NCBI GenBank assembly: GCA_018267065.1 | Contig: JAFDZG010000070.1 | Span: 1-36,347 of the forward strand | Length of the DNA stretch: 36,347 nt | DNA from: Bacteroidota bacterium | Lineage (GTDB): Bacteria > Bacteroidota > Bacteroidia > Flavobacteriales_F > PHOS-HE28 | Direction: 5' to 3' | Shown: positions 1-8,360 of the stretch, in pieces | Numbering within the stretch: the stretch's first letter is position 1 | Layout: each line of letters begins with the position of its first letter | The notes under the pieces: generated by a model | Told to the model about the DNA's origin: nothing | What the model saw: the letters and a program-made list of their open reading frames with translations, nothing else | Databases searched by the model: none | Program-made: the position numbers and the translations under genes

Positions 1-58
1 AGAAGATGCGGTCGTCGAACGCGCCGTGCACGGTGGTGATGTGGCAGACGCGGGTCAT
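1..58 (-). CDS. Glycosyltransferase, N-terminal fragment (runs off left edge)
   Basis: Only the first 19 codons are inside the window. They read M-T-R-V-C-H-I-T-T-V-H-G-A-F-D-D-R-I-F, and the TTVH...FD.RIF pattern is the usual opening of GT4-type glycosyltransferases, where this loop belongs to the first Rossmann domain. The ATG at 58-56 overlaps the TGA of the upstream gene (57-55) in an ATGA arrangement, as at the two other junctions of this operon. It would act in the cytosol, adding sugars to a lipid-linked polysaccharide precursor. The call rests on a short motif plus context. Confidence 0.6.
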   Translation of the reverse strand, partial: MTRVCHITTVHGAFDDRIF

Positions 59-1245
59 GCGGCGGGCTCGTGTGCAGGCCGGAGCCAAAGGAAGAGCAAG
101 ATGGTCAAACCCCAACCGTGGGTTAGCAGCACCGTGGGCAGGGCGCTTCCGCTCAGCGCCAGCAAGGGAAAGGCGTTCAATACAAGAGCCCACTTCCAGC
201 GGGGGCCGAATATGCGTTGCACAAGCAGTAGGACGCATGCGGTGATCAATCCGGCACCGAACAGGCCCCAACTTCCGAAATTGGCGTAGCCATACATGAA
301 CGAGGCCGTGCCCATGGTACCGGGCACGTGCTTGGCCGCCATTTCAGGATAGACCAGGTTGTAGATCTTTTCCGTGTAATCCGAGTAAGGTACGCCGAGC
401 ACCACCGCTAACGGCCTTACCACTCCACCCTTCGCATAGGGGATGTCCGATGGGATGTGCATGAACCACTCCGCCACGGTCCAACCGGGCATCAGCACAA
501 CCCGGCGGCCCACACCGAGCAGTGCATCCAGGAGGAATCCATGTTCCTTCACCCCGGCATCCTCAGGCACGGCCATGCCCTTGACGTCTTGATCCGGCTG
601 CGTCCGCAGTTTCTGCGGATTGGCAGCGGTGGACAGCAGCACGGTGACCACCAGGAACAGCGATACAAGCACTGCGGAACACTTCCATTGGCGGGTGACC
701 AGAAAGGCAAGCAACAACGGCACGAACAGCGTGATGAAAAAGCTCTTTGCCAAGAGCGAAACCGCATACACGGAGGCGCATGCGGCCAAGAGCCAGAACA
801 AGCGCCGCTCCTTGGACCAAGCGAGAAGCAGCGCCATCGGCACGAACGCCTTGATCAGGAAATGGGAGAAGTAGTCCAAAGACAACGGAATACCCTCCCC
901 CGCCGCACGCCTGATCGCCACAATGCGCAGATCATTTTGCTCGTGCAGCGCCTCCCACAGCGGCATGCCGCCAAGCCAGGCCCAGTGTGCGATCATCTGT
1001 ATCACTTGGGCCACCAGTACGGCCCTGATGAAGAACAGTGTATAGGGCGAAGACTGTGCGACAGGGTGCCGGAGCCCTGGCATAAGCCTGTCCAACATGG
1101 CATAACCAGACAGCAGCGCACCGATATAGAGGAACACTTGGGGCAAGTAACGCAGTTGCGTGCGCTCGATCAATCCAATGAGCAACAAGGCCGTGATCAA
1201 CAGGTGCAAAGCCAAAATCCCGTGATGCTTCAGCACTGTTCTCAT
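55..1245 (-). CDS. Polytopic membrane protein, probable polysaccharide (O-antigen) polymerase
   Basis: A protein of about 396 residues made almost entirely of hydrophobic segments, roughly ten membrane spans, with one longer polar stretch near residues 215-300 that would be an extracytoplasmic loop. This shape and the position between a flippase and a glycosyltransferase fit a Wzy-type polymerase, which joins lipid-linked repeat units in the periplasm. Such polymerases have poor sequence conservation, so the call is from topology and context. The frame stays open upstream, but the ATG at 1245 overlaps the TGA of the flippase gene (1244-1242), so I take that as the start. An O-antigen ligase is the main alternative. 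Confidence 0.6.
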   Translation of the reverse strand: MRTVLKHHGILALHLLITALLLIGLIERTQLRYLPQVFLYIGALLSGYAMLDRLMPGLRHPVAQSSPYTLFFIRAVLVAQVIQMIAHWAWLGGMPLWEALHEQNDLRIVAIRRAAGEGIPLSLDYFSHFLIKAFVPMALLLAWSKERRLFWLLAACASVYAVSLLAKSFFITLFVPLLLAFLVTRQWKCSAVLVSLFLVVTVLLSTAANPQKLRTQPDQDVKGMAVPEDAGVKEHGFLLDALLGVGRRVVLMPGWTVAEWFMHIPSDIPYAKGGVVRPLAVVLGVPYSDYTEKIYNLVYPEMAAKHVPGTMGTASFMYGYANFGSWGLFGAGLITACVLLLVQRIFGPRWKWALVLNAFPLLALSGSALPTVLLTHGWGLTILLFLWLRPAHEPAA

Positions 1246-2525
1246 CTTGTCGCCGCCATCCATCGTTCGTACTTCATTACATGGAACCACACCAGGGCCG
1301 CATAGCCCCCGTAGGCCAGCACCTCCGTAGCACTCAGCAGGGCCATGAAATGCGTGGCTGCAACATGCTTGAACAGCGGCAGGAATGCCAGCAGCAGCGC
1401 ATAGAACACCGGGAAAAGCATGGCCGCCTTCACCTTGCCCATGGCGATGAGCTGCGTGCCCAGCGGACTGCCCACCAATTGTGCGGAATAGCCCCAGATG
1501 AGGATGCCCGCGATGTGGCCGGCATACCTCCATTGCTCGCCCAATATGGTGGCGAACAGCGGCTCGCCGAACAACGTGACCACCAAGGCGATCAGGACCG
1601 CAAGCCCCGTCAGTGCCCAAGTGGTCTTCTTCAGGTCGGCATGAATGGGCAAGCGCTCGCGTACCCGGGAAGCCGTGCGCTCGAACAGCACCTGGCCCAA
1701 GGCCACGCTCACCATGCTAATTGGCACGAGCAAGTACTGCCTTGCAAAATTGTGCTCCCCCACCACCTGCACGTCGAAGTAGGCCACCATGTAGATCACG
1801 GCCATGCCCGAAGCCACCGCGTTCAGCAAGGCGGGCCATGCGTTGTGCAACGGCCAGTCCTTGTATGTCCGCAAAGCCGCCTTGATCGCAGCGGGGTCCC
1901 AGACCTTGCCCAGCGGATAGCTACGCACCACGATCCACAGCGTGGCTGCCGTGTACATCAGCCAACCCAAAACATACCCCGTGACCAGTCCGTTCCGCCA
2001 TGCCAACCACCCCAGCAACAGCGTAAACCCCGTTACGGCAACGGATTGCAGCACCTTCTGCCGGGCGATCACCGGAAAGGCGCGGTTCCTGAGCAGCCAT
2101 TGCAACAACACGAGTTGAACACCTCCAAGGAAAGTCAACGCCACCAAAGGCGCGGCTAACCGGTGCAGGTCAGGCAACGTGGCCACCTGTTCCAATTGCT
2201 TGCTGAAGCCGGCCAATATGGCCGCAGCCAGCACCGTGGAGCCGGCCACCAGCAAGATCGCTCCTTTGGCCAGTGCACTGGCCTGTGCTTTTTCCTTGGG
2301 GAGCACAATGGCCTGGTCGTACCGCCCGGCGGCAACCACGTTCAGGATGTTGAACACGGCCATGAGCGTACCGAAGGTGGCAAACTGTTCCGCATCGTAG
2401 AGCCGGGCAATTGCCGGTGCCAGCACAAATGGTATGGCCTGCGCCAGCACCGTGCCACTGAAAAGCGCGGCCACGGATTTCAGGAACCTCGGCTCACTTG
2501 AAGGACGGCCGGGGTCTACGTTCAT
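1242..2525 (-). CDS. Polysaccharide flippase, Wzx-like (MOP superfamily)
   Basis: A 427-residue membrane protein with about twelve hydrophobic segments. The N-terminal part, with a K-S-V-A-A-L-F-S-G-T-V-L-A-Q-A-I-P stretch (residues 16-32) followed by a segment containing RLYDAEQFATFG, is typical of lipopolysaccharide/O-antigen flippases. Such proteins move undecaprenyl-linked sugar units across the inner membrane. The start ATG (2525-2523) overlaps the stop of the upstream fused flippase gene (2524-2522), and its own stop overlaps the start of the polymerase-like gene, so translation of the three is probably coupled. It is the second flippase-type gene in this short operon. Confidence 0.8.
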   Translation of the reverse strand: MNVDPGRPSSEPRFLKSVAALFSGTVLAQAIPFVLAPAIARLYDAEQFATFGTLMAVFNILNVVAAGRYDQAIVLPKEKAQASALAKGAILLVAGSTVLAAAILAGFSKQLEQVATLPDLHRLAAPLVALTFLGGVQLVLLQWLLRNRAFPVIARQKVLQSVAVTGFTLLLGWLAWRNGLVTGYVLGWLMYTAATLWIVVRSYPLGKVWDPAAIKAALRTYKDWPLHNAWPALLNAVASGMAVIYMVAYFDVQVVGEHNFARQYLLVPISMVSVALGQVLFERTASRVRERLPIHADLKKTTWALTGLAVLIALVVTLFGEPLFATILGEQWRYAGHIAGILIWGYSAQLVGSPLGTQLIAMGKVKAAMLFPVFYALLLAFLPLFKHVAATHFMALLSATEVLAYGGYAALVWFHVMKYERWMAATR

Positions 2526-4336
2526 GGCGATGCCTGCTTACCCACGGTGCTGTGGAATGCCACCTTCTTCAAGTACGCCAAAGTTGCCTCACTGTTCCCC
2601 AGGCCATCCTCCCCCAATGGCAACACCACCGCATCACCCTGCCGCCACCACAATCGTTCGCGCGCTGCTTGGCTGTTGCATATGATTCCCGATGCAAAGA
2701 ATGCCGCCACCTGGCTGAACAGCCCCCCCACGCGTGCACGGACAGGCCCGGGGATGTCACTGCGGTCCAGATCATCGCCCATGAAGGTGACCACCACGGG
2801 CACGGAGCTGACCAACACAGTGAACAGCGCGGCCACGGAGCCGAAATGCACATGCACGGCATCCGGGCGTTGCGCATGCAACAATCGCTTGAATGCGCGG
2901 CGCGCCTTGAAAAGCTTTGCAAGGGATGATCGGTGCTCCAGGTGAAAGAGCGAGACTTCGCAACCATGCAGCGCCAATGCCTTTGCCTGGGACTTGGAAG
3001 CGGCATAGGTGCTGCCATCCACCGCGTCCGGTATCAGCACCACCAAGCGCAGTTGGTTTTCCGGCCGCACCGCCATCCGGCGCAGCTCACTGCGCACAAA
3101 GCCCACATCACGCCACGTGAGCCAGCCCAAATAGTACATGGCAAGCACTGTTACCACGCCCATGGTGTACCATGGCGTGGGGATCAGCAGGTGCACTGCG
3201 CTGCCCAGCAACAGCAGGCTGAATGCCTTCACCAGGTTCACACCGTTGCGCGGTGTATGGAAGTAGGCGTCCAGCACGCTGCGCATGCCATTGAAGAACC
3301 CGAATGGCAGTGCGCCCATGAAGATGATCCTGGCCATGGGCAGGTAAGCTTCACCGGTGGGGCCCAGATACAGCAACAGCAATGGTTTGGCGAGCAGTTC
3401 AAAACCCGCGGTAATGGCCAACGCGCCGAACAATACCAAGCGGAACAGCCGCGCGATATTGTGTTCCAGGCCGGCATGGTCGCCAGCAGCCAGCCGCCCG
3501 GCCGCCGCAGGCAACAGCAACAAGGCCACCGGCGAGAATACGGCCGAGGCCAAGTTCAACAGCGTGGCACCGAAACCTACCTCGCCGCTCACGTCCAGTC
3601 CGTATGTGCGCAAGGCCACGTAACCGGGTACCGTGAGCAAGGCCCCCAGTGCCACGTCACCCGGCACCCGGGGAAGCCCGTAGCGCAACAGCTCGCTCCG
3701 CTCCCGGCGCATTTTTTCCTTGCGTGGCGCCAATAGCGCAGGCAAGATCGACAACAGCGGAACCAGCACCCACCCAATGCCGGTGGCCCAGAGCACCGTG
3801 GCCATGTCCTTCCATGCCAAAAATGCCGAACAGGGAATGAGTGCCCAAACGGAAAGCTGCGCGAAATTCGCGGCACCGATGGCCGGCTTTCCGCGCAAAT
3901 AGCCATAGGCCACTCCGTGCAGCGCAATTCCCACGGTCATCAATGCCAAGGGGGGCACCAAGGGTGCGCTCGCTGCAGCGCCAAACAGCATCCATGCCAA
4001 GGGTTCAGCGAGCAGGAACGCAAGTACAACCGCAACAACGCCCAAGGGAAGCACCCAGGTCAACGCGCCCCACAGGTAGCCGCGCTTCTGCTCCAGCCTG
4101 CTGCTCATGGACACAAAGCGCGTCAGGCCCACCATGGCGCCCATCAGGATCACCGGGAACACGAAAGCCACGGTGCGCCGAACGATCACGTATATGTCCA
4201 GGTCCTGCTTGTCCACCTGGGCCGCCAAGCGGAAGGTGAGCACCATGCCCAGCATGGACAATCCTTCGGTAAGGGTGGTCAACAGGCTGTCACGGCCCTG
4301 CGGCGAGCTGAGGAAACCCCTGATCTTTCCGGCCAT
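2522..4336 (-). CDS. Flippase fused to the N-terminal half of a GT-B glycosyltransferase
   Basis: With the ATG at 4336 the protein has 604 residues. Residues 1 to about 420 form a MOP-type flippase with about twelve to fourteen hydrophobic segments. From about 430 the character changes: RLVVLIPDAVDGSTYAAS begins a Rossmann-like domain, followed by PDAVHVHFGS and VVVTFMGDDLDRSD, which are hallmarks of the acceptor domain of GT4 glycosyltransferases. The protein ends soon after ICNSQAARERL and a VLPLG stretch, exactly where the sugar-nucleotide-binding second domain should begin. That half is absent, since the next gene starts in the overlapping ATGA. A GTG at 4396 would add 20 residues of low-complexity sequence and seems less likely. 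The half transferase may be a remnant or a binding module. Confidence 0.75.
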   Translation of the reverse strand: MAGKIRGFLSSPQGRDSLLTTLTEGLSMLGMVLTFRLAAQVDKQDLDIYVIVRRTVAFVFPVILMGAMVGLTRFVSMSSRLEQKRGYLWGALTWVLPLGVVAVVLAFLLAEPLAWMLFGAAASAPLVPPLALMTVGIALHGVAYGYLRGKPAIGAANFAQLSVWALIPCSAFLAWKDMATVLWATGIGWVLVPLLSILPALLAPRKEKMRRERSELLRYGLPRVPGDVALGALLTVPGYVALRTYGLDVSGEVGFGATLLNLASAVFSPVALLLLPAAAGRLAAGDHAGLEHNIARLFRLVLFGALAITAGFELLAKPLLLLYLGPTGEAYLPMARIIFMGALPFGFFNGMRSVLDAYFHTPRNGVNLVKAFSLLLLGSAVHLLIPTPWYTMGVVTVLAMYYLGWLTWRDVGFVRSELRRMAVRPENQLRLVVLIPDAVDGSTYAASKSQAKALALHGCEVSLFHLEHRSSLAKLFKARRAFKRLLHAQRPDAVHVHFGSVAALFTVLVSSVPVVVTFMGDDLDRSDIPGPVRARVGGLFSQVAAFFASGIICNSQAARERLWWRQGDAVVLPLGEDGLGNSEATLAYLKKVAFHSTVGKQASP

Positions 4337-4462
4337 GGCGCGCGAAAGTAGCGCACCGGCCGCCGCCTGCACGCCTTCATCAGTCCCCCGCACCACTCAT
4401 CCCGAATCCCGGCCCCCCAGTAGTTGCGGCGGGCTATCTTTCGGCTCGAAGAAAAGCAGAAC

Positions 4463-4909
4463 ATGGACTTTTTCCAATGGCATTGGTGGGCGGCTGCAGC
4501 CTTGTTGATGATGATCGCGGAGATCTTCCTCCCCGGTTTCTTTTTGTTCTGCATTGGCATCGGTTGCATCGCAGCCAGCATCACTGCGGGCCTTGGCTTC
4601 GGCGCCGCAGGTCAATTGCTGGCGTTCTCGGCCTTCGCGTTACTGGCGTTCTTCACCGTGCGCCCGTTGCTGATGAAGCGCTTCTGGAGCAAGGACCATG
4701 TGCGTACCAACGCGGATGCCTTGGCCGGGCAGCACGGCCGGGTCAGCCAGGATTTCGACCCCGGCCTGCGGCTGGGGCGTGTGCAGGTGGGCGGCGACGA
4801 CTGGCGCGCCGAATGCCTCACCGATGCCCCGTTGCGCATGGGCGACCTCGTTGAGGTAGTGCGCGTGGAAAGCAATACCCTGATCGTAAAACCCCTAACC
4901 AACCGTTGA
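4463..4909 (+). CDS. NfeD-like membrane protein
   Basis: A 148-residue protein with two or three hydrophobic segments in residues 1-70 and a soluble beta-rich C-terminal part (about 80-148) with G-Q-H-G-R-V and a closing V-E-V-V-R-V-E-S-N-T-L pattern, which fits the OB-fold domain of NfeD proteins. It lies three bases before an SPFH/Band 7 gene; this pairing is widespread and is thought to act in membrane-domain organisation. A start at 4424 is in frame, but the ATG at 4463, leading directly into the first membrane segment, is preferred. A TATCTTTC element at 4435-4442 resembles the phylum's -7 promoter box. Confidence 0.85.
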   Translation: MDFFQWHWWAAAALLMMIAEIFLPGFFLFCIGIGCIAASITAGLGFGAAGQLLAFSAFALLAFFTVRPLLMKRFWSKDHVRTNADALAGQHGRVSQDFDPGLRLGRVQVGGDDWRAECLTDAPLRMGDLVEVVRVESNTLIVKPLTNR

Positions 4910-4912
4910 ACC

Positions 4913-5908
4913 ATGGGCCCCGGAACCATCATACTCCTTCTCATTGCCTTCTTCGTCATCTTCATCATCGCCAAAGGTGTGCGCATTGTGCAGCAGAGCG
5001 AGGCTATGATCATTGAACGCTTCGGCAAGTACCGCGAAACGCTCACCGCCGGCTTCAACGTCATCATTCCCGTGTTCGACAAGCCGCGTGAGATCGTGTT
5101 CCGCTACAGCCGGGAGCTGCCCGACGGCAACAAGTTCGTGCAGTTCGTGAAGAAGGAACGCCTGGACCTGCGGGAAACGGTCTATGACTTCCCCAAGCAG
5201 AACGTGATCACCAAGGACAATGTGATGACGGAGATCAATGCGCTGCTCTACTTCCAGATCATGGACCCCGTAAAGGCGGTGTATGAGATCGAAAACCTGC
5301 CGCTGGCCATTGAGAAGCTCACGCAGACCACGCTGCGGAACGTGATCGGCGAACTGGACCTGGACGAATGCCTCACCAGCCGTGACACCATCAACGGCAA
5401 GCTGCGCGCCATCCTGGACGAGGCCAGCCACAAGTGGGGCGTGAAGGTGAACCGGGTGGAACTGCAGGACATCAACCCGCCGCGCGACATCCGCGAGGCC
5501 ATGGAAAAGCAGATGCGCGCTGAACGGGACCGCCGGGCACAGATCATCGATGCCGAAGGCAGCAAGCGTGCCGTGATCCTGAATGCGGAAGCCGTGCAGC
5601 AGAAGCAGATCAACGAGGCCGAAGGCCAGAAACAGGCACAAGTGCTGCAGGCCGAAGGCGATGCCCAGGCCCGCATCCGCCGGGCACAAGGTGAGGCTGA
5701 AGCCATCCGCCTGGTCACCGAAGCTATCAAGGGCGCCAACGCAGACCCGGCAAACTACCTGATCGCCATGCGCTACCTGGACGCCTTGCAGGAAATGACC
5801 ACCGGCAAGGACAACAAGGTGATCTACATGCCATTCGAGGCCACCGGCGTGCTCAGCAGCTTGGGCGGCATCAAGGACATGCTCGATGTAAGCAAGAAAC
5901 TGGGCTGA
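4913..5908 (+). CDS. qmcA: SPFH/Band 7 domain protein (stomatin/QmcA type)
   Basis: A 331-residue protein with one N-terminal membrane anchor (residues 5-22), then a Band 7/SPFH domain beginning V-R-I-V-Q-Q-S-E-A-M-I-I-E-R-F-G-K-Y, with the conserved stretch LTQTTLRNVIGELDLDE near 145-160. Residues about 195-265 form a charged helix rich in A-E-G repeats (AEGSKRA, AEGQKQA, AEGDAQA), the coiled coil through which these proteins oligomerise at the membrane. It sits directly after the NfeD gene, which supports a membrane-scaffold role for the pair. The gene ends before a strong terminator hairpin. The symbol is by resemblance to the QmcA branch rather than HflK/HflC. Confidence 0.88.
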   Translation: MGPGTIILLLIAFFVIFIIAKGVRIVQQSEAMIIERFGKYRETLTAGFNVIIPVFDKPREIVFRYSRELPDGNKFVQFVKKERLDLRETVYDFPKQNVITKDNVMTEINALLYFQIMDPVKAVYEIENLPLAIEKLTQTTLRNVIGELDLDECLTSRDTINGKLRAILDEASHKWGVKVNRVELQDINPPRDIREAMEKQMRAERDRRAQIIDAEGSKRAVILNAEAVQQKQINEAEGQKQAQVLQAEGDAQARIRRAQGEAEAIRLVTEAIKGANADPANYLIAMRYLDALQEMTTGKDNKVIYMPFEATGVLSSLGGIKDMLDVSKKLG

Positions 5909-5924
5909 GCCCGCATCATTCCTG

Positions 5925-5963
5925 GCAAGAAGGCTGCCCTCCCCAGGCGGCCTTCTTGCTTTT
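5925..5963 (+). terminator. Rho-independent terminator after the NfeD/SPFH pair
   Basis: A 14-base arm at 5925-5938 pairs with 5946-5959 (one G-T wobble) around a seven-base loop, followed by four T residues. It lies 17 bases after the SPFH stop codon. Confidence 0.9.
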
Positions 5964-6046
5964 CCCATCGACCATTCCCGCGAACCAAGACGGCGGTTCC
6001 AATGTTTTCAAGGCAACAATATGCGGCAATCCATAACTTGGTTCCC

Positions 6047-6358
6047 ATGGCACGCACCTATGATACCCTATCGCAGGCGGTGAACGACCTGCAAGCCCGC
6101 GGTTACACGGATGAACTGACCTTGGACCAGGAATGCGTCATCTGCAACGGCAACAACACATCGCTACGCCCCGACGAATTCAACATCGATGAATTCCACC
6201 GCTTCGAGGGGGATTCAAACCCAAGCGATGAGAGCATCGTGTATGCGATCAGCTCCACGAAGCACAAAGTGAAGGGGATCTTGGTGAATGCGTTCGGGCC
6301 GCGGGCATCCAGCCTGAACCAGGCGATGGTGGAAAAGTTGGCCACCCACCGGGCTTGA
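6047..6358 (+). CDS. Small conserved cytosolic protein of unknown function
   Basis: A 103-residue soluble protein beginning with TYDTLSQAVNDLQARGYTDE and containing ECVICNG and FNIDEFHRFEG, followed by a V-Y-A-I-S-S strand. I recognise this as a small family common in Bacteroidota; some annotations name it phosphoribosylpyrophosphate synthetase, but it is far too short for that enzyme and shows no PRPP-binding motif, so I do not use the name. The start at 6047 matches the usual family start; an in-frame ATG at 6002 would add 15 residues. It stands alone between the upstream terminator and a convergent gene. Two cysteines in CVIC could bind a metal, which is not established. Confidence 0.75.
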   Translation: MARTYDTLSQAVNDLQARGYTDELTLDQECVICNGNNTSLRPDEFNIDEFHRFEGDSNPSDESIVYAISSTKHKVKGILVNAFGPRASSLNQAMVEKLATHRA

Positions 6359-6369
6359 CCCGCAACTGT

Positions 6370-6963
6370 CTACTTCGCGCTCAGGTCGAAGGTGATTTCA
6401 ACCATGTCCTCGATCATCTTGTCGCCGAGCGCATCGAAAAACCGGCCTGACCGGTAGGTGATGTCGTACAAGGTACGGTCGAATGCCATGGTGCCTGCGG
6501 CCCGGATGCCCTTTTTGTCCTTCCACGCCAGCACGGCAAACGTCACCGGTTTGGTGGTCCCCTTGATGGTCAGGTCGCCGGTCACGTTGTAATTGGGCTT
6601 CCCGGCTTCGGCATTGGGGATGGGCGTGACACTGGTGGCTTTGAAGCTTGCCGTCTTGTACTTGGCCGCGTTGAAGAAATTCGTTGATTTCAAGTCGTTG
6701 GCCAAGCGCGTCCCGTACTCGGGATCCATGTCCGTGGTGGAGATGCTCGTCATGTCCATGACCACTTCAGCGCCCATCAGGCCGCTTGGCCCCCACAGCA
6801 CCGATCCGGAACTGACGCCCACACCGCCCTGATGCTGTCCCGTGAGCTTCTTTCCGGTCCAGACCACGCGCGTGGCCTTGGTATCCACCTGAAATTTGGA
6901 TTGTGCAACGGCCACGGATGCCGTCAACAGGGTGAAAAAGGTGAAGAGGATTTTGCTTCTCAT
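6370..6963 (-). CDS. YceI-family secreted protein
   Basis: A 197-residue protein with a signal peptide ending A-V-A-Q (residues 1-21), followed by a YceI domain: F-Q-V-D-T-K-A-T-R-V-V-W-T-G-K-K near the start, GDLTIKGTTKPVTF near 125-140, and a final D-M-V-E-I-T-F-D-L. YceI proteins are lipocalin-like periplasmic proteins that bind long isoprenoid or lipid ligands. It lies 48 bases from the start of the MarR-type regulator on the same strand, a pairing seen in other Flavobacteriia and consistent with control by that regulator. The start is set by the signal peptide. Confidence 0.88.
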   Translation of the reverse strand: MRSKILFTFFTLLTASVAVAQSKFQVDTKATRVVWTGKKLTGQHQGGVGVSSGSVLWGPSGLMGAEVVMDMTSISTTDMDPEYGTRLANDLKSTNFFNAAKYKTASFKATSVTPIPNAEAGKPNYNVTGDLTIKGTTKPVTFAVLAWKDKKGIRAAGTMAFDRTLYDITYRSGRFFDALGDKMIEDMVEITFDLSAK

Positions 6964-7011
6964 GTTATTTACGACGTGCCGGCGATTGCATTGAAGCTTT
7001 CTTGCGAAAAA

Positions 7012-7437
7012 TCACGACCGCAGTTTGTCCAAGGTGATGTTCATGGCCGTTGCCTCAGGCACGGTCAACTTCCGTGCCACCGCCTCAAATCCATCCTTGG
7101 AGGACTTGTCGATCCGGTCCAGCAGCTCCACGCCCTTGGCACTGATCAACAAATGCACCACACGGCGGTCTTCATCACTGCGTTCCCGGAGCACCAGGCC
7201 CTTGGCGATCAATTTGTCCGTAAGGCGCGTGGCGTTCGGTGCACGGTCAAGCATGCGCGCCAACACTTCATACATGCACATCTTCTTACCCTTTGCACCG
7301 CGCAAGATCCGCAAGATGTTGTACTGCTGCGCACTGACGCCGAAAGGCTTCAACCGCGCATTGTCCATGTGCTTTAACCAGTTGGACGTGAAGATCAGGT
7401 TCAGCAGCATTTTCTGGTGCTCGCTTTTGAACTCCAT
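7012..7437 (-). CDS. MarR-family transcriptional regulator
   Basis: With the ATG at 7437 the protein has 141 residues. The winged-helix pattern is clear: FGVSAQQYNILRILRGA, then a recognition-helix region MLDRAPNATRLTDKLIAKGLVLRERSDEDRR split over the helix and wing, with the typical D-E-D-R-R in the wing. MarR proteins are dimeric repressors released by small ligands. The ATG at 7464 would add nine residues, but it lies four bases from the -7 promoter box, so use of that ATG would need a leaderless message; the ATG at 7437 would have a leader of about 27 bases. The divergent lipoprotein gene and the downstream YceI gene are the obvious candidate targets. Confidence 0.87.
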   Translation of the reverse strand: MEFKSEHQKMLLNLIFTSNWLKHMDNARLKPFGVSAQQYNILRILRGAKGKKMCMYEVLARMLDRAPNATRLTDKLIAKGLVLRERSDEDRRVVHLLISAKGVELLDRIDKSSKDGFEAVARKLTVPEATAMNITLDKLRS

Positions 7438-7468
7438 GGCCAATTCTTTTTCAATCCCTGCCATGGTG

Positions 7469-7500
7469 CAAAGGTACTGGAAAAGTATTTTACATGGCAA
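7469..7500 (-). promoter_or_regulatory. Promoter of the MarR-type regulator gene
   Basis: On the minus strand a TACCTTTG box (7476-7469) matches the Bacteroidota -7 consensus TAnnTTTG, with TTG at 7500-7498 as the -33 element and a 21-base spacer. The box ends four bases before the ATG at 7464. Confidence 0.7.
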
Positions 7501-7673
7501 CCAATTCCCGAATTGCTTCCGGAGCCCTGACGCAGCATCGCGCAATTGAACGGAAACGAAGTCCGCAGGATGCCCATCCGCCAAATCTGAAGGCAACGGA
7601 AGTCCTGTATGTGTTGTCGGGAAATTTTAACCAAGTCCTTCGGGGCTGGCCACTAATTTGGCCACCCTCAACC

Positions 7674-8360
7674 ATGCGGCAACAACTCACCTTCATTCTG
7701 CTTGGCGGGCTGCTCTTGGCGGGCTGCAAAGGCAACGACCCCACCCAACAAACAGGTGCCCCTGCTCCGGCTGCCCAAGGCACTGCGGCTCCGGCAGCCA
7801 CGGTGGAGAACCAGCAGGCAATGGATTCCCTGCTCACCGTTCTGGGACCGCTGCAAGGCAAAACCGTGGCGGACATGTTTGCCGGCGACGGATTTTACAC
7901 GTGGGGCATGCTGAAGGCAGGCGCACGGGTGCTTGCCATTGATGACAACCCGGCCAACATTGCGGCATTGGAGGCGCGTAAGAAAAGCGAGGGCATCGGC
8001 GATGATCGCCTGTTGATCCGCCAAACCACTCCCGGCTCACCCGGCCTGCTGAAGGATGAGGTGGACATGGCGCTGATCACGAGGGAATACTCCACCTTGG
8101 GCGACAGGCCCGCTTGGTTTGCCCAGCTCATGGCCGGTATCCGCTCCCCCCACCTCTTTTACCTGGTAAATTTCATTCCGGGCCAAACTGCCGCGGGCCC
8201 GCCTTTGTCCCAGCGCATGGGGTACAACACCGTGTCCAATGAAGTGAATGAGTTTGGTTTTGGGGACGTGGGCATTTTCTACAAGAAGATGCAGTACCGC
8301 TACATCCTTTTCGGCTCCGTGCCCCCGGAGTCACGCCCGGACCAAGGAGAAGGGCAGTAG
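7674..8360 (+). CDS. Lipoprotein with a class I SAM-methyltransferase fold
   Basis: A 228-residue protein with a lipoprotein signal (residues 1-17, L-L-A-G-C lipobox, Cys at about 17), an Ala/Pro/Thr-rich linker to about residue 45, then a methyltransferase-like domain. Motif I is V-A-D-M-F-A-G-D-G-F-Y-T, the acidic end of strand 2 is V-L-A-I-D-D-N-P, and a later V-D-M-A-L-I-T-R-E strand fits motif III/IV. The start at 7674 is set by the signal peptide. Secreted relatives of COG4798-type predicted methyltransferases exist, but SAM is not expected outside the cytosol, so the activity is uncertain. It is divergent from the MarR gene. The C-terminal half is less conserved and I cannot identify a substrate. 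Confidence 0.75.
   Translation: MRQQLTFILLGGLLLAGCKGNDPTQQTGAPAPAAQGTAAPAATVENQQAMDSLLTVLGPLQGKTVADMFAGDGFYTWGMLKAGARVLAIDDNPANIAALEARKKSEGIGDDRLLIRQTTPGSPGLLKDEVDMALITREYSTLGDRPAWFAQLMAGIRSPHLFYLVNFIPGQTAAGPPLSQRMGYNTVSNEVNEFGFGDVGIFYKKMQYRYILFGSVPPESRPDQGEGQ

Noticed and set aside
4895..5968. A 357-codon open frame on the minus strand
   Set aside because: Antisense to the SPFH gene and through its terminator; composition is His/Leu/Val-rich without motifs.
6047..6358. Phosphoribosylpyrophosphate synthetase
   Set aside because: The protein has 103 residues and no PRPP-binding loop; the name is not supported by sequence.
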